From Pseudemcibacter aquimaris (GTDB lineage Bacteria > Pseudomonadota > Alphaproteobacteria > Sphingomonadales > Emcibacteraceae): a stretch of DNA of 64,000 bases. Each line of letters opens with the position of its first letter. The stretch's first letter is position 1. The stretch is taken from NCBI RefSeq assembly GCF_028869115.1, contig NZ_CP079800.1, positions 558,001 to 622,000 of the forward strand, read 5' to 3'. This document shows, piece after piece, positions 8,996-19,055 of this stretch. The notes beneath the pieces were generated by a model that saw only the letters and a program-made list of their open reading frames with translations, searched no databases and was not told the DNA's origin. Position numbers and translations under genes: made by a program.

Positions 8996-10540
8996 ATGAG
9001 CAGAGATAAGAACAGGGTTATCATTTTTGATACGACCTTAAGAGACGGGGAACAATCACCAGGTTGTTCTATGACGTTAAATGAAAAATTACGTGTCGCT
9101 GAAGCATTGGAAGAACTTGGCGTTGATGTAATCGAGGCTGGTTTTGCCATCGCATCCAATGGTGATTTCCAAGCAGTTTCACAAATTTCCGCACTTTTAA
9201 AAGAAACAACCGTATGTTCGCTTGCACGTGCATCGACGAAAGATATCGACCGTGCATGGGAAGCGTTGAGGGGGGCAAAGCGCCCACGTATTCATACATT
9301 CATTTCTACAAGCCCGCTTCATATGGAACATAAATTGAATATGTCACCAGAAAAGGTATTGGAAAAAATCGCGGAAAGCGTTTCATACGCAAGAAATCTT
9401 TGTGATGATGTTGAATGGTCATGCGAAGACGGAACACGTACCGAAGAAGATTATTTATATAAATCTATTGAAACGGCGATTAAAGCTGGCGCAACGACGA
9501 TTAATGTGCCGGACACAGTCGGATACACAACACCCGTAGAATATACGGAAATGATGCGCAAGATCATTGAAAATGTGCCAAATTCAGATAAGGCGATTTT
9601 CTCAACACATTGCCATAATGATTTGGGTCTTGCGGTTGCGAACTCAATCGCCGCGGTTGAGGGTGGCGCGCGTCAGATCGAATGTACCGTTAACGGAATT
9701 GGTGAACGTGCAGGTAATGCAGCATTAGAAGAAATCGCCATGGCCTTTAGAACTCGTCATGACATGCTTCCTTATACGACAGGGATCGTTACAGAAAATA
9801 TCACCAAAACATCGCATTTGGTGTCATCTGTGACCGGCTTGAATGTCCAACATAATAAAGCAATCGTTGGGGCCAACGCATTTGCCCATGAAAGTGGCAT
9901 CCATCAGGACGGTATGCTTAAGAATGCAGAAACCTATGAAATTATGACCCCTGAATCTGTTGGGCTTGGTAAATCAACATTGGTGATGGGTAAGCATTCC
10001 GGTCGTCATGCCTTCAGTGAAAAATTGAAAGAACTAGGGTACGAATTAGGCAACAACGAATTTTTAAGTGCGTTCCAGCAGTTTAAGGATTTGGCCGACG
10101 CGAAAAAGGTTGTCTATGACGAAGATATCATTGCAATCGTTGATGACGGCATGCGTGATAATGATGGAATGCAGATCACATCATGGAAATTTGTCTGCGA
10201 TCATGGTGTTCCTAATAGTGCTACTTTTGAAATCGTTGCCGATGGTTCCGTGAAAGAAGTTCATAGCGAAGGAAACGGACCAGTGGACGCGGCATTTCTT
10301 GCCTTAAGTTCATTGATTGAAGGTGAGCCAGATTTGGAACTTTATCAAGTGCATGCTGTGACCAAAGGAACCGATGCACAGGCAGAAGTTACGGTGCGTC
10401 TTTCCGATGATGGAAGAACGGTGAACGGTCACGCAGCACATACCGACACATTGGTTGCATCGGCCAAGGCATATTTAAACGCAATCAATAAACTTCTTGT
10501 GAAACGCGAGAAGGGTAAGCCAGAAGAAATGGCCGTTTAA
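8996..10540 (+). CDS. leuA: 2-isopropylmalate synthase
   Basis: First committed enzyme of leucine synthesis (acetyl-CoA plus 2-oxoisovalerate). 514 residues. The N-terminal TIM-barrel has DTTLRDGEQSPG, the metal-binding HCHNDLGLAVAN and NGIGERAGNAALEE; HESGIHQDG follows. A C-terminal LeuA dimer/regulatory domain that normally binds leucine ends the protein (about 390-514). Enzyme feedback would act alongside the upstream attenuator. GAAGGA precedes the ATG. Confidence 0.96.
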   Translation: MSRDKNRVIIFDTTLRDGEQSPGCSMTLNEKLRVAEALEELGVDVIEAGFAIASNGDFQAVSQISALLKETTVCSLARASTKDIDRAWEALRGAKRPRIHTFISTSPLHMEHKLNMSPEKVLEKIAESVSYARNLCDDVEWSCEDGTRTEEDYLYKSIETAIKAGATTINVPDTVGYTTPVEYTEMMRKIIENVPNSDKAIFSTHCHNDLGLAVANSIAAVEGGARQIECTVNGIGERAGNAALEEIAMAFRTRHDMLPYTTGIVTENITKTSHLVSSVTGLNVQHNKAIVGANAFAHESGIHQDGMLKNAETYEIMTPESVGLGKSTLVMGKHSGRHAFSEKLKELGYELGNNEFLSAFQQFKDLADAKKVVYDEDIIAIVDDGMRDNDGMQITSWKFVCDHGVPNSATFEIVADGSVKEVHSEGNGPVDAAFLALSSLIEGEPDLELYQVHAVTKGTDAQAEVTVRLSDDGRTVNGHAAHTDTLVASAKAYLNAINKLLVKREKGKPEEMAV

Positions 10541-10554
10541 AATAGACATTTTTA

Positions 10555-10588
10555 TAGGGCAATTCATGTTTTTTTGTGAATTGCCCTA
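10555..10588 (+). terminator. hairpin after leuA, probable terminator
   Basis: TAGGGCAATTCA (10555-10566) pairs perfectly with TGAATTGCCCTA (10577-10588) around a T-rich loop, 15 bases after the leuA stop. The 3' side continues AAAATCGCC, so there is no classical U tract; it may stop transcription weakly or protect the mRNA 3' end. Confidence 0.5.
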
Positions 10589-10755
10589 AAATCGCCAATA
10601 ATCCCCCTCAAAAGCCCATATATATTATCTTTATTGATCAAATTCTGATAAATAATTTGCAATCAGATTCGTATGTTAATACAAACATATTATAGGGTTG
10701 CAGAAACCATAAAAATATTATGAACCGCGCATGAGCGGATAAGGGCAAAAATTGA

Positions 10756-11793
<1,038 letters not shown>

Positions 11794-11831
11794 TTTCAAT
11801 TCATTTGTTAAGGGAGGGAGCCGGCAAATAA

Positions 11832-12698
11832 ATGAAGAAGTTAGGTCAGAAATATATCGCCTTCTTCTTTATCGTTGCTTCGCTTGCCTTGCTGATAATC
11901 GGGCGTGGTCAAAACGCGCTTATTGAACAGACACGCGCGCAGATTTTTAACGCGATTATTCCCGCAATTCAGGTGGTGGATTTTCCCCGTGAAACCACAT
12001 TTGGTTTTTCCGAATGGGTTCGGGATGTGGCGACGGTTTATTCGGATAATGAATTTTTGCGTGAAGAAAACGCAGAATTAAAACGTCAACTTGCAGCATC
12101 AACCGAACTTGAAATTGATAATCTGCGACTTAAGAATTTGTTGAATATCAAGGACGGTACCGTAACAACCATCACCGCGTCCCGTATTGTATCAGATAGC
12201 AATAGCCCGTTTTTTAAAAGTATGCTGATCAATAGCGGTACAAACGATGGTGTTGCAAAAGGGCATGCTGTCGTTAATGAAGAAGGTGTGATCGGCCGGA
12301 TTATTAATGTGGCATCCAATTCCGCGCGGGTTTTGCTGCTTAATGATATCAACAGCCGTATTCCCGTGAAATTTGCTGAAACGGGCGTTAATGTTATTCT
12401 CGCTGGAAATAATACTGCCCTGCAACGTATTGAATTTATGCCGCCAGAAGAAACGGCCCGTGTCGGTGATGTCATTTTAACATCTGGAATGGGTGGGGTA
12501 TTCCCGCCAGATATTCCGGTGGGTTTGGTTAGCGAAATTACAGAACTTGGTGAAATTATCATTAAGCCTTCCATTAATCTCGACAGACTTAATTATGTCA
12601 GCGTTATTGAATATGAAATTGCGTCATTCCCAACCCTTAATACACCATCACAAGAGGTTGAAGATTCTCCACCATCAGAAAATGAGGAACAACAATAA
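11832..12698 (+). CDS. mreC: rod-shape-determining protein MreC
   Basis: 288 residues. An N-terminal membrane anchor (about 10-25) is followed by a coiled coil (DNEFLREENAELKRQL, about 73-100) and the periplasmic beta-domain that docks PBP2. An acidic low-complexity tail (EVEDSPPSENEEQQ) ends it. GGGAGGGAG lies just before the ATG. The stop overlaps the mreD start (TAATG), so the two are translationally coupled. Confidence 0.94.
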   Translation: MKKLGQKYIAFFFIVASLALLIIGRGQNALIEQTRAQIFNAIIPAIQVVDFPRETTFGFSEWVRDVATVYSDNEFLREENAELKRQLAASTELEIDNLRLKNLLNIKDGTVTTITASRIVSDSNSPFFKSMLINSGTNDGVAKGHAVVNEEGVIGRIINVASNSARVLLLNDINSRIPVKFAETGVNVILAGNNTALQRIEFMPPEETARVGDVILTSGMGGVFPPDIPVGLVSEITELGEIIIKPSINLDRLNYVSVIEYEIASFPTLNTPSQEVEDSPPSENEEQQ

Positions 12699-13204
12699 TG
12701 AATATTGCGTCCCCCTCTGAAAAATCAATTGGTCTTAAAGGTATCATACCTTTCCTTTCGATTTTTATTCTGATTCTTTTTATGGTGCTGCCCTATAAAT
12801 TGGCACTTTTTAGTGATATAATGCCGTTTTTAACATTGATTGGTGTCTATTACTGGAGCGTTTTTAGAGCGGAGCTAATGCCCACATGGTGTGTGTTTTT
12901 GCTTGGACTTATTCAAGACATCTTGATGGGCAGTCCGTTTGGTATGATGCCATTGCTGCTCGTTATTGTTCAGCAAGTGATCTTTATACAGGGGCCGAGG
13001 TTTCTTGAACGGGATTTTATTTTCAACTGGTTGGTGTTTGTGATGCTGGTTGCTGGATTTGCAGCTGCGTCCTGGGGAATTGCATCAATTTATTTCAGAT
13101 CCATGATGGAATATTGGGGATTAATTGGACAGGCATTAATGACGGTTGCTTTTTACCCGATCATCACATGGTTACTTGGACAGGTAAGGAAACTACTAAA
13201 ATAA
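12698..13204 (+). CDS. mreD: rod-shape-determining protein MreD
   Basis: 168-residue hydrophobic protein with five to six membrane spans, the usual size and position for MreD. LGLIQDILMGSPFGM matches the conserved loop of the family. The start overlaps the mreC stop by one base and the stop abuts the PBP2 start, so it is embedded in the elongasome operon. Confidence 0.9.
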   Translation: MNIASPSEKSIGLKGIIPFLSIFILILFMVLPYKLALFSDIMPFLTLIGVYYWSVFRAELMPTWCVFLLGLIQDILMGSPFGMMPLLLVIVQQVIFIQGPRFLERDFIFNWLVFVMLVAGFAAASWGIASIYFRSMMEYWGLIGQALMTVAFYPIITWLLGQVRKLLK

Positions 13205-15064
13205 ATGAAATCGTCTGACAAAAATAAGATGAAAATGTACACACGCCGCGCGACATTGGTTAGTGCGGGCATGATGTTGCTTTCGTCTGCGCTTGTCGGA
13301 CGGATGTATTATTTGCAAGTTACAAGCCGCAGTAAATATGAACTGCTCGCGGAAGAAAACCGAATTAGCGTTCGCTTGCTTGCGCCAACACGAGGGGACA
13401 TTGTTGATCGTTACGGAAACCCTTTTGCGACCAGCACGACCGATTACCGCATCAATGTGATCCCTGAAGAAACAGAAGGGTTACAGGAAACACTGGATGC
13501 TATTGGTGCCTATATTCCAATTTCTGAACGTGATAATGAACGCATAATCAGGGCATCGAAAAAACAGCGATCCTTCCTTCCGATTAATGTGGCTAATAAT
13601 CTGGATTGGGAAACATTTTCCAAAATGAATGTGAATATGCCGGACTTGCCGGGTATTCAACCGGATATGGGAACGACAAGATTTTATCCTCAACGGGAAC
13701 TTGGTGCACATATCATCGGATATGTCGGCGCCGTCAATGAACAAGAATTACAAAATGATAGTGACCCGTTATTGGAGTTACCGGATTTTAAAATCGGCAA
13801 AAACGGTATTGAAAGGGTTCTTGATGACAGGTTGCGTGGTGGCGCAGGAAACAGCCAGGTAGAGGTTAATGTACTTGGCCGTGTGATCCGTGAACTGGAA
13901 AGACAAGATCCTGAGCCCGGCAATCAGGCGCGTCTAACACTTGATCTGGAAATGCAAAGCTTTATTGCGGAACGGTTAAAAGATGATACTGCCGGCGCTG
14001 TGGTGATGGATATTCATACTGGTGAAATTCATGCGATTGTGTCTAACCCTTCGTTTGATCCAAATGATTTTAATGGTGGTATCAGTCAGGTTAAATGGGA
14101 TGCGCTTAGAAATGATATTCGTAAACCGCTCGTGAATAAACCGGTCAGTGGCCAATATTCACCGGGTTCCACATTTAAAATGATTGTGGCACTTGCCGGA
14201 CTTGAGGACGGTATTATCACAGCAGAAGATACGAAATATTGCGGTTACCGTTATCCATTTGGGGATCGGGTATTCCATTGCTGGAATAAAAATGGCCATG
14301 GAGATATCAATTTGGTGCAAGCACTTGCGCAAAGTTGTGACGTTTATTTTTATCGATTAGCGCGTGAACTTGGCATCGATAAAATTCATGCAATGGCCGC
14401 GCGTTTCGGTATTGGAGAACGTTTTAACATCGGCATTATGTCAGAAGCAAGAGGGATCAACCCCAACGGCAGTTGGAAATTCGGTATGGTCGGTGAACGT
14501 TGGCAAGGTGGCGATACCATCAATGTGGGCATCGGGCAAGGGTATGTTTCAACCACCGCTCTTCAGCTTGCCGTCATGACGTCACGTCTCGCCAATGGTG
14601 GCAAGATGGTTTATCCGAAAATTTATTTTGATGAGAATAACAACACCGTTCCAGAAGATATGGGGATTAATCCAGACCATCTTGATGTTGTCTTAAAGGG
14701 TATGGAAGATGTTTATTACCACCAGCGGGGTACAGGTTTCCGCTATAGGTTAAGAAATAAAGATTATAAACTGGGTGGTAAATCGGGCACGACGCAGGTA
14801 AGGGGTATTTCCGCCGCAGAACGCGCTGCAGGCGTAATTGATAACGAAGACCTTGAATGGGCTAAACGGGATCATGGCTTATTTGTCGCGTATGGCCCAA
14901 CAGAAAATCCAAAATATGCAGTTTCCGTGCTATTGGAACATGGTGGTGGTGGTGGTTTTGCCGCGCCCGTGGCGCGCGATATTCTGGAGTATGTTATTGA
15001 CCGCGACATTGAACGCAATCAACAAACTAATCAGCAACCAAGTATGTCAGGACAACCCGTATAA
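13205..15064 (+). CDS. mrdA: penicillin-binding protein 2 (elongasome transpeptidase)
   Basis: 619-residue class B PBP that cross-links peptidoglycan during elongation with RodA. One N-terminal membrane span (about 15-35), a pedestal domain containing PTRGDIVDRYG, then the transpeptidase. The catalytic triad motifs are S322-T-F-K325, S377-C-D and K526-S-G-T. A Gly-rich run HGGGGGF precedes the final helix. It starts at the base after the mreD stop and overlaps rodA by one base. Confidence 0.96.
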   Translation: MKSSDKNKMKMYTRRATLVSAGMMLLSSALVGRMYYLQVTSRSKYELLAEENRISVRLLAPTRGDIVDRYGNPFATSTTDYRINVIPEETEGLQETLDAIGAYIPISERDNERIIRASKKQRSFLPINVANNLDWETFSKMNVNMPDLPGIQPDMGTTRFYPQRELGAHIIGYVGAVNEQELQNDSDPLLELPDFKIGKNGIERVLDDRLRGGAGNSQVEVNVLGRVIRELERQDPEPGNQARLTLDLEMQSFIAERLKDDTAGAVVMDIHTGEIHAIVSNPSFDPNDFNGGISQVKWDALRNDIRKPLVNKPVSGQYSPGSTFKMIVALAGLEDGIITAEDTKYCGYRYPFGDRVFHCWNKNGHGDINLVQALAQSCDVYFYRLARELGIDKIHAMAARFGIGERFNIGIMSEARGINPNGSWKFGMVGERWQGGDTINVGIGQGYVSTTALQLAVMTSRLANGGKMVYPKIYFDENNNTVPEDMGINPDHLDVVLKGMEDVYYHQRGTGFRYRLRNKDYKLGGKSGTTQVRGISAAERAAGVIDNEDLEWAKRDHGLFVAYGPTENPKYAVSVLLEHGGGGGFAAPVARDILEYVIDRDIERNQQTNQQPSMSGQPV

Positions 15065-16212
15065 TGGCAATGTCAGCACGCATAGGAAGTAATAAACGTA
15101 TAGGCCTTAGGCAAAAATTTGCTGAGCTTAATTGGTTTATTGTTTTAATTATTTGTGCGATTGCGGGCCTTGGTTGTGCCATGCTTTATTCTGTCGCAGG
15201 TGGCAGTATGGAACCGTGGGCAAAAAATCAAGCGATCAGGTTTGGTGGCGGCCTTGTGTTAATGCTTGGTGTTGCTGTGATTGATATACGGTTCTGGATG
15301 TTTCTTGCTTACCCGTTATATGCGGCGGCGCTTGCCATGCTTGTGGTGGTGGATGTCATGGGTGAAATGGGCATGGGGGCGCAGCGTTGGATCAGTCTTG
15401 GGTTTATGAACCTGCAACCATCGGAATTTATGAAAATTGCTCTTGTTATGGCCTTGGCGCGGTATTTCCATTGTTTAACCGATGATGAAACCGTGCAGTT
15501 AAAAAGCCTGATTAAACCGATTATATTAATTGTTTTGCCTGCGGTGCTTGTTTTAAGACAACCTGACCTTGGCACCACGCTTTTGATTATCATGGGTGGT
15601 GTTGCAATTCTATTTGCTGCGGGTGTTCGTATGTGGCTGTTTGTCGTTAGTTTTCTGGCGATGTTCCCCGCAGCATATGGTGCATGGCAGTTTCTTAAGG
15701 AATATCAAAAACAACGGGTCAGAACATTCTTAAATCCGGAACAGGATCCACTCGGGGCAGGGTATCATATTATTCAGTCAAAAATTGCCCTTGGTTCTGG
15801 TGGTGTTGACGGTAAAGGGTTTATGCAAGGCACCCAAAGCCAGCTTAATTTTTTACCAGAAAAACAAACCGATTTTATCTTTACTGTGATTGCAGAAGAG
15901 TTGGGACTAATTGGTGGGTTAAGTCTGCTTGGGCTTTATATCGTGTTGATTGGTTACGCGATGATCATCAGTATGAGTGTGAAAAGCCAATTTGGGCGAC
16001 TTTTGGTCCTTGGTATGGTGATTACATTCTTCCTTTATATGTTTATTAATATCGCCATGGTGATGGGCTTGCTTCCGGTGGTTGGTGTACCGCTTCCGCT
16101 CGTGTCATATGGTGGTTCTGCCATGCTGACATTGCTTGTTGGTTTTGGATTAATTTTAAGCGCAGCCATCCATAAAGAAACCACCATCCCACGGGGTGGG
16201 GCGTTCGCTTAA
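15064..16212 (+). CDS. rodA: peptidoglycan glycosyltransferase RodA
   Basis: 382-residue SEDS-family polymerase with about ten membrane spans, the partner of PBP2. Typical blocks are GAQRWISLGFMNLQPSEFMK, LRQPDLGTTLLI, HIIQSKIALGSGG, QTDFIFTVIAEELG and the C-terminal PLPLVSYGGSAML. It begins on the stop codon of mrdA (TAATG) and is the last gene of the elongasome operon. RodA rather than FtsW follows from the PBP2/mre context. Confidence 0.95.
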   Translation: MAMSARIGSNKRIGLRQKFAELNWFIVLIICAIAGLGCAMLYSVAGGSMEPWAKNQAIRFGGGLVLMLGVAVIDIRFWMFLAYPLYAAALAMLVVVDVMGEMGMGAQRWISLGFMNLQPSEFMKIALVMALARYFHCLTDDETVQLKSLIKPIILIVLPAVLVLRQPDLGTTLLIIMGGVAILFAAGVRMWLFVVSFLAMFPAAYGAWQFLKEYQKQRVRTFLNPEQDPLGAGYHIIQSKIALGSGGVDGKGFMQGTQSQLNFLPEKQTDFIFTVIAEELGLIGGLSLLGLYIVLIGYAMIISMSVKSQFGRLLVLGMVITFFLYMFINIAMVMGLLPVVGVPLPLVSYGGSAMLTLLVGFGLILSAAIHKETTIPRGGAFA

Positions 16213-16306
16213 AAATTTTTTTTACGAAAAATGAAAAAAAGGGTTGCGTAATATTTTTTAAAGGTGTATATAATATATATCTACTGAGCAACATGCTCTT
16301 CTAGAT

Positions 16307-16345
16307 AAACAGGCTGAGCTTCCCCCCCAAGGGCTCGGCCTGTTT
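16307..16345 (+). terminator. hairpin with C7 loop after rodA (terminator or sRNA 3' end)
   Basis: AAACAGGCTGAGC (from 16307) pairs with GCTCGGCCTGTTT (to 16345), one G-U pair, around a loop holding seven consecutive C. The tail CCTTATT is a poor U tract. The site lies 95 bases after the rodA stop and is the only plausible terminator for the operon. Upstream are a promoter-like TTGCGT/TATATA pair and a small hairpin GAGCA/TGCTC (16286-16298). Confidence 0.55.
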
Positions 16346-16360
16346 CCTTATTGGGGGTAT

Positions 16361-16927
16361 TTATTTATCATACCTGTGGCAAGTGACAAGGTGATCATTA
16401 ATGATACCAACCGCTTGCATAAATGCATAACAAATGGTCGGGCCGCAAAATCCGAATCCCCGTTTTTTAAGTTCTTTGCTCATGGCGCGTGATTCTTCAC
16501 TTTCGGTGGGCACGTCGCTCATGGATTTAAAGTTGTTTTTCTTGACTTCACCGCCCGTAAAGCTCCAGATAAATTCAGAAAATGCACCTTCACGTTCTTT
16601 TTCAATCTCAAGATAACTTTTCGCGTTTTTGATGGTCGCGACAATCTTCATACGATTCCGGATGATGCCCGTATCATTCATTAATCGTTCAATATCATCG
16701 TCGTCGTATTTTGCGATTTTTTCAGGATCAAAACCATCAAACGCACGGATGAAACCATCACGTCTTTTTAAAATGGTGATCCATGAAAGACCCGCTTGAA
16801 AGCCGTCCAGTATCAGTTTTTCCCATAAATCACGGCTGTCATAGACGGGCACACCCCATTCTTCATCGTGATAGGCCGTATATATCGGATCATCTCCGCA
16901 CCAGTCACATCTGACTATTTCATTCAT
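16361..16927 (-). CDS. tag: DNA-3-methyladenine glycosylase I
   Basis: 188-residue base-excision enzyme that removes 3-methyladenine from DNA. Family marks are RCDWCGDDPIYTAYHDEEWGVP at the N terminus (Cys7 and His20 expected as zinc ligands), the FQAGLSWITILKRR aromatic pocket, and the C-terminal His/Cys pair in NDHLVTCHRY. Its start overlaps the ygfZ stop by 8 bases, so the two are cotranscribed on the minus strand. Confidence 0.95.
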   Translation of the reverse strand: MNEIVRCDWCGDDPIYTAYHDEEWGVPVYDSRDLWEKLILDGFQAGLSWITILKRRDGFIRAFDGFDPEKIAKYDDDDIERLMNDTGIIRNRMKIVATIKNAKSYLEIEKEREGAFSEFIWSFTGGEVKKNNFKSMSDVPTESEESRAMSKELKKRGFGFCGPTICYAFMQAVGIINDHLVTCHRYDK

Positions 16928-17714
16928 TATCCATCCAATCTGGTTTATATGGTGTGACGGTTATGTCACCGCATTGATATGGCTTATCCATTTCCATCTT
17001 GTCTATCCGAAACAGCGCAATGGCGGTGTCACCTGAATTTGATCTTATATCACCAATTTTATTGCCATTTTCATCTGTGATTTCTGTGCCGAACTCTGGT
17101 GCTGGGCCAGATAATTTAACTGGATACATTAATTTTTTAATTTTACCGCGATATTTCATGCGCGCGATAACCTCTTGCCCGACATAACACCCTTTATCAA
17201 AATCGACGCCATTTAGTGCTTCGAAATGTCCTTCTAAGATCGTACTTTTGTCGGTGATGAAATCATTTGTGCCTTCTGGAATACCAAGGGCAATGCGGCG
17301 GGAATGATATTCATTCGTTTCATTTGCTGCTTCTTCACCAATGGATCGATACCCCATTTCAGGGTTTCTTGGGTCTTGAAAGCAAATATCGTTAACTGAT
17401 TTTTCTGATGTTGCTAATACATTCAAATCCGCGCTTCGGTCGATGATTTCAACGTTTGATCTTAATCGGTACATCAGTAATTTTTGAAATAGTTTCGGCA
17501 ATCCTTCCAGTTCACAATCCAGATAAATAACGCCCTCTTTTTCAATCAGGAAAAAATCATGAAGAAATTTTCCCTGTGGTGTTAAAAGCGCGGCATAAAT
17601 AGCCTCGCCAGCGATAAGTGGTTTTACTGAATTTGTGATGATGCCACGTAGTAATGCGTGGCGATCTGGTCCGGCGAGCGTGATGATGCCGCGGTCTTTT
17701 AGAGTTTCTTTCAT
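16920..17714 (-). CDS. ygfZ: folate-binding YgfZ/GcvT-like protein
   Basis: 264 residues. Folate-dependent protein that supports iron-sulfur enzymes such as MiaB. The diagnostic motif KGCYVGQEVIARMKYRG is present near residue 190 and the N-terminal GcvT-like fold starts with LAGPDRHALLRGIITN. miaB is in the same window at about 58 kb, which fits but is not linked. It overlaps tag. Confidence 0.9.
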   Translation of the reverse strand: MKETLKDRGIITLAGPDRHALLRGIITNSVKPLIAGEAIYAALLTPQGKFLHDFFLIEKEGVIYLDCELEGLPKLFQKLLMYRLRSNVEIIDRSADLNVLATSEKSVNDICFQDPRNPEMGYRSIGEEAANETNEYHSRRIALGIPEGTNDFITDKSTILEGHFEALNGVDFDKGCYVGQEVIARMKYRGKIKKLMYPVKLSGPAPEFGTEITDENGNKIGDIRSNSGDTAIALFRIDKMEMDKPYQCGDITVTPYKPDWMDNE

Positions 17715-17804
17715 AATACCCGTATTGTTTAATTATTATTGCGATACACTAACATTAATATATGTTAGAGAACAATTTTTTAAAGTTCGAACTGGTAAGA
17801 AAAA

Positions 17805-19055
17805 GTGACTATTGATGTAATTATAAAAGGCGGGACCGTCGTTTCCCATATGGGGATAGAGCGTAAAGACATCGCAATCCGTGATGGTATCATCGTGGCT
17901 ATGGGGGATTTATCCGGCATTAACAGTAAAGCCGTACATGATGCGGGAGGATTGCATATTCTGCCAGGTGTAATTGACACCGATCTTTCAATGGGTGAAA
18001 CACCGGAAAATGAATGCCGTGCAGCCATCCGTGGTGGCGTGACGTCAGCTCTTATCCATGGGGGCACTGATGGATTATCCATTGATCATGCCAAATACAT
18101 TAATGTGACTACAGATAATGTTGATGCTGCTATTGATATGGAATTGGATGATGGGATAGCGGGATTATCTGTTTCGATGGTAGACGGTCTTAGTGATGAT
18201 AAATCGCTGCATGAATTACTTTCCAATGCAAAACGCCGAGTTACTATTCATGCGGAAGATCACGATGAACTGGAAAAATCAAAATCAAAAATTAAGCCGG
18301 GTGAAATTGCCAGTCATAATGACTGGCATAACGAAAAGGTTCAAACAGAAGCAACGCGCCGTATTTTAGCAATAGCGCGTGGGGCAGGGCAGCCGGTTCA
18401 TTTGACGCATGTTGGTTCTGATAAGGCGCTTGGAATGATTGCGGCTTATAAGGAACTTGCTACATGTTCACTTTCACCACATCATATGTTTTTATCTACG
18501 CCACATGCTTATAATCATTTTCAAGAATATGCATTGATTGACCCGCCCGTTGGTAGCGATGAAATCAGAGAAGGTTTATGGAAAGGATTAATGGGTGGGA
18601 TTGTTGATATGGTCTGTTCGTATCATCAACCGATTGGTATCAATGATAAAGAACCGAATTATCCAAATTGTAAAAGCGGGGCACCATCCGTTCAAACCAT
18701 GTTGCCGTTACTTTTGGATCTCGTGAATAACGATAGGCTTTCATTACAAACTGTTATTGATCTTACCAGCACTGGTCCGGCACGTGCTTTTAATATTGTG
18801 AAAAAGGGGCGTGTGGCGGTTGGTTATGATGCTGATTTCACCATTATTGATTTGAATAAAAAGTGGATGCTTGACGATGATGATGTGGAAAGCGGGTGTG
18901 GATGGGACCATTATGCTGGCTGTGAATTCCACGGTGCTGTAACCGGCACTATGATCCGCGGTGAACTCGCCCTGTGGAATGGCGAACTTACAGGCAGCAC
19001 CAAAGGTGAAACCTTAAAGTTCACTGACACATTTCAAGAATATGAAAAACTTTAA
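17805..19055 (+). CDS. dihydroorotase-like amidohydrolase lacking key metal ligands
   Basis: 416 residues with a clear dihydroorotase fold order: N-terminal DVIIKGGTVV and IAIRDGIIVAMG, strand-1 block LPGVID, a C-terminal KGRVAVGYDADFTIIDLN. The metal site is eroded: the HxH after PGVID is D58-T-D60, the carboxylated Lys (GFKVFM in the family) is Ser122 in GLSVSM, and the strand-8 Asp of DHAP is Tyr273 in SYHQP. H149 (IHAEDH) and H202 (HLTHVG) remain. Probably a pseudoenzyme, or an amidohydrolase with a different metal scheme. GTG start. Its 3' end overlaps the MscS gene by 4 bases, convergent. Confidence 0.8.
   Translation: MTIDVIIKGGTVVSHMGIERKDIAIRDGIIVAMGDLSGINSKAVHDAGGLHILPGVIDTDLSMGETPENECRAAIRGGVTSALIHGGTDGLSIDHAKYINVTTDNVDAAIDMELDDGIAGLSVSMVDGLSDDKSLHELLSNAKRRVTIHAEDHDELEKSKSKIKPGEIASHNDWHNEKVQTEATRRILAIARGAGQPVHLTHVGSDKALGMIAAYKELATCSLSPHHMFLSTPHAYNHFQEYALIDPPVGSDEIREGLWKGLMGGIVDMVCSYHQPIGINDKEPNYPNCKSGAPSVQTMLPLLLDLVNNDRLSLQTVIDLTSTGPARAFNIVKKGRVAVGYDADFTIIDLNKKWMLDDDDVESGCGWDHYAGCEFHGAVTGTMIRGELALWNGELTGSTKGETLKFTDTFQEYEKL

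Noticed and set aside
12086-12574. 162-codon minus-strand open frame inside mreC
   Set aside because: Antisense shadow of mreC; composition and lack of start signals argue against it.
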